Source of the DNA: Fimbriimonadales bacterium
Lineage (GTDB): Bacteria > Armatimonadota > Fimbriimonadia > Fimbriimonadales > ATM1
DNA: 12,421 nucleotides
NCBI GenBank assembly: GCA_025922995.1
Contig: JAICGT010000011.1
Coordinates: forward strand, 1-12,421
Reading direction: 5' to 3'
Positions 6,776-12,421 of the stretch are shown piece after piece. The notes under the pieces are model-generated. The model did no database searches and was not told the DNA's origin. It saw only the letters and a program-made list of their open reading frames with translations. Both the position numbers and the translations under genes were made by a program. Numbering within the stretch: position 1 is the first letter of the stretch; the number at the start of each line of letters is the position of its first letter.

Positions 6776-7836
6776 GATCTGAGCTTCCTGATCTCCTCAA
6801 GATGTCTCTTCTCTTCGGCGGACAGAGACTTTGGAACTGAAATTTTGAGACGAACGAGCAAGTTGCCTCGGCCGCCGTTGAGCTTTGTCATGCCCTGGCC
6901 GGATAAGCGAAAGACCTGGCCGGTCTGGCTGCTTGGCGGGACCTTCATGTCGACCACGCCTCGGAGTGTCGGCACTTTTATCGTCCCGCCAAGCGCAGCC
7001 AGGGTGTAATCCACCTCGATCTCAGATTCAAGGTCATCGCCAACCCGCTTGAAATTCGCGTTCTTGGCTTCGCGAATCAAAACGTAAAGGTCACCCTTGC
7101 GGCCACCCGCTCCGGAGGCTCCTTGTCCGGCAACCCGCAAGCGGGCTCCGTCGCGAATCCCGGCTGGGATCGTGACATCGACGCGTTTTGTGTTCGGCAT
7201 CGTCGCCTGCCCCTTGCAAGTCGGGCACACGTCGGACGCGATCGACCCGGAGCCGCCGCAGGTCGGGCAGGTCTGGCCGATTCCAAAAACGCCCTTCACC
7301 TGACCCGCCCCCCTGCATCGAGGGCATGTTTGGTCGTTGCTGGACTGAACGACACCCATGCCGCCGCAGGTGCCGCAAGCGTCGTCGACGCGATAGGTAA
7401 AGGTGCGCTTGGATCCCGAGTCGATTTCCTCCAGGCTGAGCGTCACCGTTTGCTCGACGTCGTGAGCAACCGCGTGATGCGCAACTCCGCGGCTGCCGCC
7501 GCCGAACACGGTTTCGAAAATTGTCTCGAACCCCGGGGGCATGTTTCCATCCCCGAAATCTACGCGAAATCCGCCCGGGCTCTGGTAGGAAAACGGGCCC
7601 TGGTCGCCCATTTTTGAAGCAGCCTCCCAATTGTTTCCAAACTGGTCATAGAGTTTGCGCTTCTTGTCGTTGCTTAGAACTTCATAGGCTTCGGAAACCT
7701 GTTTGAACTTTTCCTCGGCCTCCTTGCTTCCGGGATTTACGTCAGGGTGGTACTTCCTTGCAAGCTTTCGGTATGCGGACTTAACCGCTTTCTCATCGGC
7801 TTTTTTATCGATGCCGAGAATCGCGTAATAGTCCAT
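6772..7836 (-). CDS. dnaJ: Chaperone DnaJ (Hsp40)
   Basis: 354 residues with the full type I layout. The J domain (1-67) has the HPD catalytic loop at 30-32, which stimulates DnaK ATPase. A Gly/Phe-rich region (about 77-117) is followed by a zinc domain with four Cys pairs (C154/C157, C171/C174, C190/C193, C204/C207) and then the C-terminal substrate-binding beta domains. The first three zinc repeats are standard CxxCxGxG; the fourth reads CPTCKGQA and lacks the last Gly, while its two cysteines are intact. The spacer after the J domain contains WEAAS, unlike the usual E. coli DnaJ linker. The ATG at 7836 has no good nearby Shine-Dalgarno. The closest, GGGGA, lies 14 bases upstream inside a strong hairpin. 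DnaJ works in the cytoplasm with the DnaK encoded upstream. Confidence 0.97.
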   Translation of the reverse strand: MDYYAILGIDKKADEKAVKSAYRKLARKYHPDVNPGSKEAEEKFKQVSEAYEVLSNDKKRKLYDQFGNNWEAASKMGDQGPFSYQSPGGFRVDFGDGNMPPGFETIFETVFGGGSRGVAHHAVAHDVEQTVTLSLEEIDSGSKRTFTYRVDDACGTCGGMGVVQSSNDQTCPRCRGAGQVKGVFGIGQTCPTCGGSGSIASDVCPTCKGQATMPNTKRVDVTIPAGIRDGARLRVAGQGASGAGGRKGDLYVLIREAKNANFKRVGDDLESEIEVDYTLAALGGTIKVPTLRGVVDMKVPPSSQTGQVFRLSGQGMTKLNGGRGNLLVRLKISVPKSLSAEEKRHLEEIRKLRS

Positions 7837-7850
7837 TGAGCAAGGGGAGA

Positions 7851-7874
7851 TCCCCGCCGCGATAGCGGCGGGGA
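7851..7874 (-). other. Perfect 10-bp intercistronic hairpin between hsp20 and dnaJ
   Basis: On the minus strand TCCCCGCCGC, loop TATC, then GCGGCGGGGA: ten uninterrupted, nearly all G-C pairs. It begins 10 bases after the hsp20 stop and ends 14 bases before the dnaJ ATG. The 3' arm holds the only purine-rich ribosome-binding-like sequence before dnaJ, and its GGGG can alternatively pair with the CCCC just downstream (GGGG-ATCT-CCCC). No U-tract follows, so it is not a standard terminator. Possible roles are mRNA processing or stability control, or damping of dnaJ translation. Confidence 0.7.
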
Positions 7875-7884
7875 AAGGTCATTT

Positions 7885-8292
7885 TTAGTCGATCGAAATG
7901 TCGACTCTTTTCGGAGTCGCTTCGTCTGCCTTGGGCAAACGGACAGTAAGGACGCCGTCTTTGTAGTGTGCCTTCACCTGGTCCGTCTTGATCGGAACGT
8001 TGATAGAGAACGACCGCTGGAAGGTTCCCCAGGAACGCTCGACTTGGACGTATCCGTTTGCGTTGGTTTTTGCCTCGGTTTCGCGCTGGGCGCGCACCGA
8101 AAGCGTGTCACCCGTAATTTCGATCTGGATGTTTTCCTGCTGCATGCCGGGAATATCAATGGTGAACACGACTTCGGATTCCGAGTCTTTGATGTCGACC
8201 GGAGGCGAGAAAATATTGTCTTGGCGTCCCAAGAGCCTTTCCAACAACTGATCGCCGTCCAATCGCGGCCTTTGTGAGTAGTTTACGATCAT
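7885..8292 (-). CDS. Small heat-shock protein, Hsp20/alpha-crystallin family
   Basis: 135 residues. After a short N-terminal arm (1-30) comes the alpha-crystallin domain (about 31-125). Its typical opening is PPVDIKDSESEVVFTIDIPGM, followed by the dimerisation loop region ERSWGTFQRSFSINVP and the closing DGVLTVRLPK. The C-terminus carries a V-D-I tripeptide (VDIS), the short motif that links dimers into larger oligomers. The protein is an ATP-independent holdase that captures unfolding proteins for DnaK/DnaJ refolding, which fits its place between those genes. Only 5 bases separate it from the dnaK stop, and its strong AGGAGG ribosome binding site lies in the last dnaK codons, so translation is coupled. 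It occupies the position where grpE lies in classic dnaK-grpE-dnaJ-hspR operons. Confidence 0.95.
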   Translation of the reverse strand: MIVNYSQRPRLDGDQLLERLLGRQDNIFSPPVDIKDSESEVVFTIDIPGMQQENIQIEITGDTLSVRAQRETEAKTNANGYVQVERSWGTFQRSFSINVPIKTDQVKAHYKDGVLTVRLPKADEATPKRVDISID

Positions 8293-8297
8293 TATTT

Positions 8298-10214
8298 TTA
8301 TTCCTCCTTGTTTTCGTTGAACTCAGCATCGATCACTTCGTCGCTGCCTGCGGCGGCGCCGACCGGTTCTTCCGTAGCTTCCGCTTGCGGACTTTCGGCT
8401 GCGGTCTGAGCTGATTTTTCGTAGAGTTTTTGGGAAACGGTGTGCAGTTCTTGCTCGAGGTCGACCGTCTTGGAGCGGATATCTTCGGTGTCGTCCGAAG
8501 TCATGGCGCTTCGAAGGGCGATCAACTTGTCTTGCACGCGCTGCTTGTCCTCGTCGTCGATCTTGTCGCCAAGCTCGTTGAGGTTTTTCTCGGCTTCGTA
8601 GGCAAGGCTGTCCGCACGGTTTTTGACTTCTTGCGATTCCTTTGCCTTGGCGTCCTCTTCGGCGTACTTCTGCGATTCTTCGACCATCTTTTCGATTTCT
8701 TCGCGACCGAGGTTGCCTGACCCGGTGATCGTGATCTGATGCTCTTTGCCGGTAGCCTTGTCCTGAGCTTTCACGTTCAGGATGCCGTTGGCGTCGATAT
8801 CGAATGTGACCTCGACTTGAGGCTCGCCGCGTCGCGCCGGAGGGATGCCCATCAAGTGGAAGCGTCCGAGCGATTTGTTATCGCCGGCGCGGGTCCGCTC
8901 GCCCTGCAGCACGTGAATCTCGACTTCGGACTGGCTGTCTTGCGCGGTCGTATAGATACGGCTCTTCTTGGTCGGGATCGTAGTGTTTCTCTCGATTAGG
9001 AAGTCTGCGATGCCACCGAGCGTTTCAACGCCGAGGCTTAACGGCGTCACATCGAGAAGCACGAGGCCTTTGACCTCGCCGCCCAATACGCCGGCCTGAA
9101 TCGCAGCACCGACTGCTACCACTTCATCGGGATTCACCCCTCGGTGAGGGTCTTTGCCGACGAGTTTCTTGACGAGTTCCTGAACCATGGGCATCCTAGT
9201 CGATCCGCCCACCAAGACGACCTCGTCGATACCGCCGGTATCTACCTTCGCATCTTTCAGTGCCTTCTCGAAAGGCGCCTTGAGCCGGTCGACCAAATCC
9301 TTCGTCAACTCTTCGAACTTTGCACGGGTGAGCGTCACGTCGAGGTGGACGGGTTGGTTATCGACCGCCGTGATGTACGGCAAGCTGATCTGAGTTGTTA
9401 CTTGGCTGGAAAGTTCGACCTTAGCCTTTTCGGCCGCTTCGCGCAAACGCTGGAGCGCTGACTTATCCTGCTTGAGATCGATTGCGTTCGACTTCTTGAA
9501 CTCCTCAGCGAGCCATTCGACAACGCGGTGATCCCAGTCGTCGCCACCGAGATGCGTGTCGCCGTCGGTCGACTTGACCTCGAAAACTCCTTCGCCCACG
9601 TCGAGGATCGAAACATCGAAAGTTCCGCCTCCGAGGTCGAACACGAGGATGGTTTCGTTCTCCTTCTTGTCGAGCCCGTACGCAAGTGACGCAGCGGTCG
9701 GCTCGTTGATGATTCGCAGCACTTCAAGACCGGCGATTTCGCCTGCGTTCTTCGTCGCAGTGCGCTGGGCGTCATCGAAGTATGCGGGCACGGTGATGAC
9801 GGCTTTGGTAACAGACTCTCCGAGGTAAGCCTCGGCGTCGGCTTTGAGCTTCTGCAAGATCATCGCCGAAAGCTCTTCGGGAGTGAAGTCTTTGTCGACG
9901 GCGGGCAGGTGAACGGCTGCGTTGCCCTTCTTGTCTTTTATGACCTTGTACGACACGCGCTCGGCCTCGGCCGTTACTTCCGAGAACGCGCGGCCCATAA
10001 AGCGCTTGATCGAAGACACCGTGTTTTCCGGGTTCATGACGGCCTGGCGTTTGGCTGTAACGCCCACAAGGCGCTCGCCGTTCGGCTTGAACGCGACGAC
10101 GCTGGGCATCGTGCGTGTGCCCTCGGCAGTGGCGATGACGACTGGCTCGCCGCCTTCCATCACTGCGACGACCGAGTTGGTCGTTCCGAGGTCGATTCCT
10201 ACTGTTTTTGGCAA
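8298..10214 (-). CDS. dnaK: Chaperone DnaK (Hsp70)
   Basis: 638 residues, the usual length. The ATPase domain (1 to about 380) has the phosphate loops GIDLGTTNS (6-14) and [13 protein letters not shown] (192-204), [13 protein letters not shown] (169-181), and the adenosine-site [11 protein letters not shown] (335-345). The interdomain linker [11 protein letters not shown] (385-395) leads to the substrate-binding domain and helical lid. The end is the acidic [21 protein letters not shown] tail normal for bacterial DnaK. The start codon is TTG at 10214: no ATG or GTG lies nearby in frame, GGAGGA (10224-10229) lies 9 bases upstream, and residue 2 onward matches the family start. It is the first gene of the operon, transcribed from the promoter at 10250-10280 and likely repressed by HspR. 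Its nucleotide exchange factor GrpE is not encoded in this operon. Confidence 0.98.
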   Translation of the reverse strand: MPKTVGIDLGTTNSVVAVMEGGEPVVIATAEGTRTMPSVVAFKPNGERLVGVTAKRQAVMNPENTVSSIKRFMGRAFSEVTAEAERVSYKVIKDKKGNAAVHLPAVDKDFTPEELSAMILQKLKADAEAYLGESVTKAVITVPAYFDDAQRTATKNAGEIAGLEVLRIINEPTAASLAYGLDKKENETILVFDLGGGTFDVSILDVGEGVFEVKSTDGDTHLGGDDWDHRVVEWLAEEFKKSNAIDLKQDKSALQRLREAAEKAKVELSSQVTTQISLPYITAVDNQPVHLDVTLTRAKFEELTKDLVDRLKAPFEKALKDAKVDTGGIDEVVLVGGSTRMPMVQELVKKLVGKDPHRGVNPDEVVAVGAAIQAGVLGGEVKGLVLLDVTPLSLGVETLGGIADFLIERNTTIPTKKSRIYTTAQDSQSEVEIHVLQGERTRAGDNKSLGRFHLMGIPPARRGEPQVEVTFDIDANGILNVKAQDKATGKEHQITITGSGNLGREEIEKMVEESQKYAEEDAKAKESQEVKNRADSLAYEAEKNLNELGDKIDDEDKQRVQDKLIALRSAMTSDDTEDIRSKTVDLEQELHTVSQKLYEKSAQTAAESPQAEATEEPVGAAAGSDEVIDAEFNENKEE

Positions 10215-10249
10215 ATTACTGATTCCTCCGTAATGGGTTTAGTGTGTTC

Positions 10250-10280
10250 ATTATAGCTAACATGAGTCTGGGGCTGTCAA
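10250..10280 (-). promoter_or_regulatory. Promoter of the dnaK operon
   Basis: On the minus strand a perfect -35 TTGACA (10275-10280) and a perfect -10 TATAAT (10250-10255) are separated by 19 bases, two more than ideal. Transcription would start near 10243, giving a leader of about 28 bases with the GGAGGA site in it. This is a housekeeping-sigma type promoter, consistent with control by repression rather than by a heat-shock sigma factor. Confidence 0.8.
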
Positions 10281-10281
10281 G
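10261..10281. promoter_or_regulatory. HAIR-like operator for HspR
   Basis: The HAIR consensus is CTTGAGT, 7 bases, ACTCAAG. The minus strand here reads CTTGACA, GCCCCAG, ACTCATG: 5 of 7 and 6 of 7 arm bases match, with exact spacing. The left arm shares six bases with the -35 box, so bound HspR would block RNA polymerase. The mismatches in the left arm are the two bases needed to make TTGACA. The presence of hspR in the same operon supports the call. Confidence 0.8.
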
Positions 10282-10368
10282 TTCCCCCATTTTCATAATT
10301 TACGCTGCATGAACTCAGCGCGTTGCGATCTCTGCCACGTCATTTCCGTTTGGGAGTCAAAAGTAAAG

Positions 10369-11226
10369 ATGAAGGGTCGTTCACTCTTAATCCGTACGGT
10401 TGCCTCTTTGGCGACCCTGGTTGCGCTTGGCTGCGGCCTCATCCGGCAGGACGAGGTAGGAATCGAGCCAGAGCGAGCCAAATGGGTCGGCGTCTCGGAT
10501 TTCGCCGTTCCGGTGTTGATGTACCATCGGGTCTGTCCGCTCACAGAGCTCGAGGCCAAGTCTCCGCTGACTCGCGACCTAACGGTCCTGCCCGAGGACT
10601 TCGAGCAGCAGATCAAGCACCTTAGCGACAACGGCTTTGTCCTCCTAAGTGTGTACGACGTCCAAACCGCCTTGTTGACAGGAGGCAAGCTGCCTGAGAA
10701 AGCGGTTGCCCTAACGTTCGATGACGGCTATCGCGATAATTTCGACCACGCGTTCCCGATCCTGAGCAAGTATAGGGCGAGCGCCACGATTTTCTTGGTC
10801 AAGAACACCGTGGACGATGCAAAGCATCTCACTTGGGAGATGATCAGAAGGATGCGTAGCGACAACGTTCGCTACGGTTCGCATACGGTAAGCCACCCGG
10901 ATCTTACGTCGCTCGACGACATACAACTGGACTACGAACTCGTCGAGTCGAAGCGATTTCTTGAGTCGAAGCTACGCGAGCCCGTAACCGCACTTGCCTA
11001 TCCCGCCGGTCGTTTTGACAAAAGAGTGACAACTCAGGCAAGGTCCGCCGGATATTTGACGGCCTGGGATAAGGGTGGCGGACCGGTTCGGCCCGGCGAT
11101 GACCCATTTCGGTTGCCTCGAGTCAGGGTTCACGGCCAAACTTCTTTGCGCGACTTTGAAAGAAAGGCGTGGAGCGGTTATTGGGAGAGGAAGATCGATA
11201 GCGCGACGCAAGCACCAAGCGGTTAA
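10369..11226 (+). CDS. Polysaccharide deacetylase (NodB/CE4 domain), probable lipoprotein
   Basis: 285 residues from the ATG at 10369. I chose this start over the ATG at 10309 because it places a signal peptide at the very N-terminus (MKGRSLLIRTVASLATLVALGC). The C at residue 22, in A-L-G-C, is a plausible though imperfect lipobox. The catalytic domain follows: PVLMYHRV (48-55), motif 1 LTFDDGYRDNF with D118 and D119 (115-125), motif 2 SHTVSH with metal ligands H172 and H176 (171-176), and motif 3 AYPAGRFD (210-217). Such enzymes remove N- or O-acetyl groups from surface or extracellular polysaccharides or peptidoglycan, with a divalent metal. The ribosome binding site is weak (GGGAG, 12 bases upstream). 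The gene diverges from dnaK and lies 78 bases before lgt, whose product would attach its lipid anchor. The substrate is not readable. Confidence 0.9.
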   Translation: MKGRSLLIRTVASLATLVALGCGLIRQDEVGIEPERAKWVGVSDFAVPVLMYHRVCPLTELEAKSPLTRDLTVLPEDFEQQIKHLSDNGFVLLSVYDVQTALLTGGKLPEKAVALTFDDGYRDNFDHAFPILSKYRASATIFLVKNTVDDAKHLTWEMIRRMRSDNVRYGSHTVSHPDLTSLDDIQLDYELVESKRFLESKLREPVTALAYPAGRFDKRVTTQARSAGYLTAWDKGGGPVRPGDDPFRLPRVRVHGQTSLRDFERKAWSGYWERKIDSATQAPSG

Positions 11227-11304
11227 CCTCCTTGGGTCGCCTGGTGAACTCGCTGAGTCCTGAGAACATCGAACTCGCCGAAGTGTTACAAACTGTAGTG
11301 CTTC

Positions 11305-12090
11305 ATGCTTCCTGAGCTCTTCAAGATCGGTAACTTCCCCGTGCGCAGCTTCGGCGTTTTGCTGCTCATCGGCTTCGCCATCGGCACCTGGGTAGCCACG
11401 CGCCGCGCGGCGAGGTACGGAATCGAAAAGGACGCGCTGGCGACGCTCGCCATCTGGGCTGTGATCATGGGAGTGATCGGGGCGCGAGTGTTCTGGGTGT
11501 TGCAAGAGTGGTCCTACTACTCACAAAACCCGGGCCAAATCCTAAAGCTCACGGAAGGCGGCATGACGAGCTACGGCGGGATCGCGTTCGCTCTCGCGAC
11601 TGTGCTGATCTGGTGTCGGCGCACAAAAACCAGATTCACTGACACGTTCGACTTGCTCGCCGCACCGGCACTGATCATGCACGGGTTCGGGCGCATAGGC
11701 TGCTTCCTTAACGGCTGCTGCTACGGCTCGCCGTGCGACTTGCCTTGGGCGGTTACCGTTCACCCGGACTCCGGGCCGCTGTATTTGGGCCATCCTGCGC
11801 AGCTCTACGACACGCTGATGGCCTTCGCGGGCGCTGCACTGCTGTTGTGGATCGAAAAGAGATGGTTTGCGTCACGTAGACCCGGCAGTTACGGCGCGCT
11901 GTTCTTCGTACTTTACGGCGTTTCTCGATTCGTCTACGAGATGTTCCGGTCAGGATACTCATCGGAAAGCACGTGGGGCGTGCCGCTGACGGACGCCCAG
12001 GTGATGGCGGTCGGCATGGTCTTGCTGGGCGTCGTGTGGCTGGCCCTCGCCAATCGCAAACGGGTCGCCGACGAAGCGCCGGTAAGCTAA
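11305..12090 (+). CDS. lgt: Prolipoprotein diacylglyceryl transferase Lgt
   Basis: 261 residues with about seven hydrophobic segments, an inner-membrane enzyme. Lgt transfers diacylglyceryl from phosphatidylglycerol to the lipobox cysteine, the first step of lipoprotein maturation. Signatures: FPVRSFGVLLLIGFAIGTWVA at the N-terminus (residues 11-31), GGMTSYGGIAFA (85-96), the Lgt core HGFGRIGCFLNGCCYG (126-141, with the essential Arg equivalent at R130), HPAQLYD (163-169) and YGVSRFVYEMFR (204-215, R208, E212). Where E. coli has His103 in FHGG this protein has Tyr (SYGG). The core has three cysteines where proteobacterial Lgt has NFINGELWG. The start is fixed by an in-frame TAG two codons before the ATG, but no Shine-Dalgarno is visible. 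The next gene begins 5 bases after the stop. Confidence 0.96.
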   Translation: MLPELFKIGNFPVRSFGVLLLIGFAIGTWVATRRAARYGIEKDALATLAIWAVIMGVIGARVFWVLQEWSYYSQNPGQILKLTEGGMTSYGGIAFALATVLIWCRRTKTRFTDTFDLLAAPALIMHGFGRIGCFLNGCCYGSPCDLPWAVTVHPDSGPLYLGHPAQLYDTLMAFAGAALLLWIEKRWFASRRPGSYGALFFVLYGVSRFVYEMFRSGYSSESTWGVPLTDAQVMAVGMVLLGVVWLALANRKRVADEAPVS

Positions 12091-12094
12091 GGCG

Positions 12095-12421
12095 GTGAGC
12101 GCTAGCCTGCAATTCCTCGGTGCGGCCCAGACCGTAACCGGTTCGAAGCACCTCGTCCAAGTTTCCGGCAAAAAATATCTCATCGACTGCGGCCTTTTTC
12201 AGGGACCTAGGGAGATCTCCGAACTCAATTGGAAACCCCTTCCGATTGGCGCCCACGAAATCGACGCCGTACTCTTAACCCATGCTCACATAGACCACAT
12301 TGGCTATCTGCCGAAACTCTGCCGAGACGGTTTTCGAGGGCCGGTTTACTGCACCAAGGCAACCAGCGACATCACGAAGCTGAGCCTTCCCGATAGCGGC
12401 GGGCTTCAAGAAGAATTCGCA
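12095..12421 (+). CDS. Metallo-beta-lactamase-fold hydrolase, beta-CASP RNase-like (partial, N-terminal 109 residues)
   Basis: An open frame starts with GTG at 12095 and runs off the right edge; only 109 codons are present. The N-terminus FLGAAQTVTGSKHLV (residues 7-21) and LIDCGLFQG (29-37) are typical of the mRNA 3'-end-processing/CPSF73-like beta-CASP group found in bacteria and archaea. The zinc-binding motif HAHIDH (63-68) is intact: two His, an Asp and a His that bind the active-site metals. Later motifs and the beta-CASP insert lie beyond the window, so nuclease activity is inferred from family resemblance. GTG follows the lgt stop by 4 bases with a weak AAGG-like ribosome binding site, so it is probably coupled to lgt. 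No earlier start is plausible, because the family N-terminus begins here. Confidence 0.88.
   Translation, partial: MSASLQFLGAAQTVTGSKHLVQVSGKKYLIDCGLFQGPREISELNWKPLPIGAHEIDAVLLTHAHIDHIGYLPKLCRDGFRGPVYCTKATSDITKLSLPDSGGLQEEFA

Noticed and set aside
7851..7874. Rho-independent terminator inside the chaperone operon
   Set aside because: The stem is strong, but the minus-strand sequence after it is ATCTCCCC rather than a U-tract, and dnaJ and hspR downstream clearly belong to the operon.
8430..9999. Plus-strand open frames opposite dnaK
   Set aside because: They are shadows of the strongly conserved dnaK frame, with no ribosome binding sites or recognisable domains.
10309..10368. Upstream ATG giving a 305-residue deacetylase
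   Set aside because: The extra 20 residues would bury the signal peptide. The ATG at 10369 places the signal sequence at the N-terminus.
11227..11304. Terminator or small gene between the deacetylase and lgt
   Set aside because: The 78 bases contain no convincing stem with a U-tract, no open frame with a ribosome binding site, and no clear promoter.

Overview
The window is ordinary bacterial chromosome with tightly packed genes and moderately high GC. Nothing in it resembles a phage, an insertion sequence, a CRISPR array or an RNA gene. Three features hint at a deep-branching Gram-negative-type lineage: a heat-shock operon ending in hspR, a DUF1800/DUF1501 secreted pair, and an Lgt with a Cys-rich GRIGCFLNGCCYG motif. 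Armatimonadota is my first guess, with Planctomycetota-like groups next. This is inference and no marker here settles it.

Positions 1-6145 are all read on the minus strand. In transcription order they hold a secreted two-domain glycoside hydrolase of the clan GH-A / arabinofuranosidase type, a PLP-dependent D-cysteine desulfhydrase, a family 2 glycosyltransferase of the dolichyl-phosphate-sugar synthase type that overlaps it by 4 bases, a DUF1800 protein, and a Tat-exported DUF1501 protein that runs off the left edge. The hydrolase gene has a roughly 190-base leader rich in hairpins (6146-6337) and a possible operator at 6365-6387.

Positions 6374-10281 hold a compact minus-strand chaperone operon: dnaK, hsp20, dnaJ, hspR. 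A HAIR-like HspR operator overlaps the -35 box of the dnaK promoter at 10250-10281, so the last gene probably represses the operon and closes a feedback loop. There is no grpE; an hsp20 gene lies between dnaK and dnaJ. A perfect 10-bp hairpin lies between hsp20 and dnaJ.

Positions 10369-12421 are read on the plus strand, divergent from dnaK. They hold an exported, probably lipid-anchored polysaccharide deacetylase, the prolipoprotein diacylglyceryl transferase gene lgt, and the first 109 codons of a metallo-beta-lactamase-fold (beta-CASP-like) hydrolase coupled to lgt.

I found no obviously new protein system. The best candidates for something undescribed are the structured leader of the glycoside hydrolase gene, whose last hairpin can alternatively pair with the ribosome binding site, and the grpE-less chaperone operon with its intercistronic hairpin.
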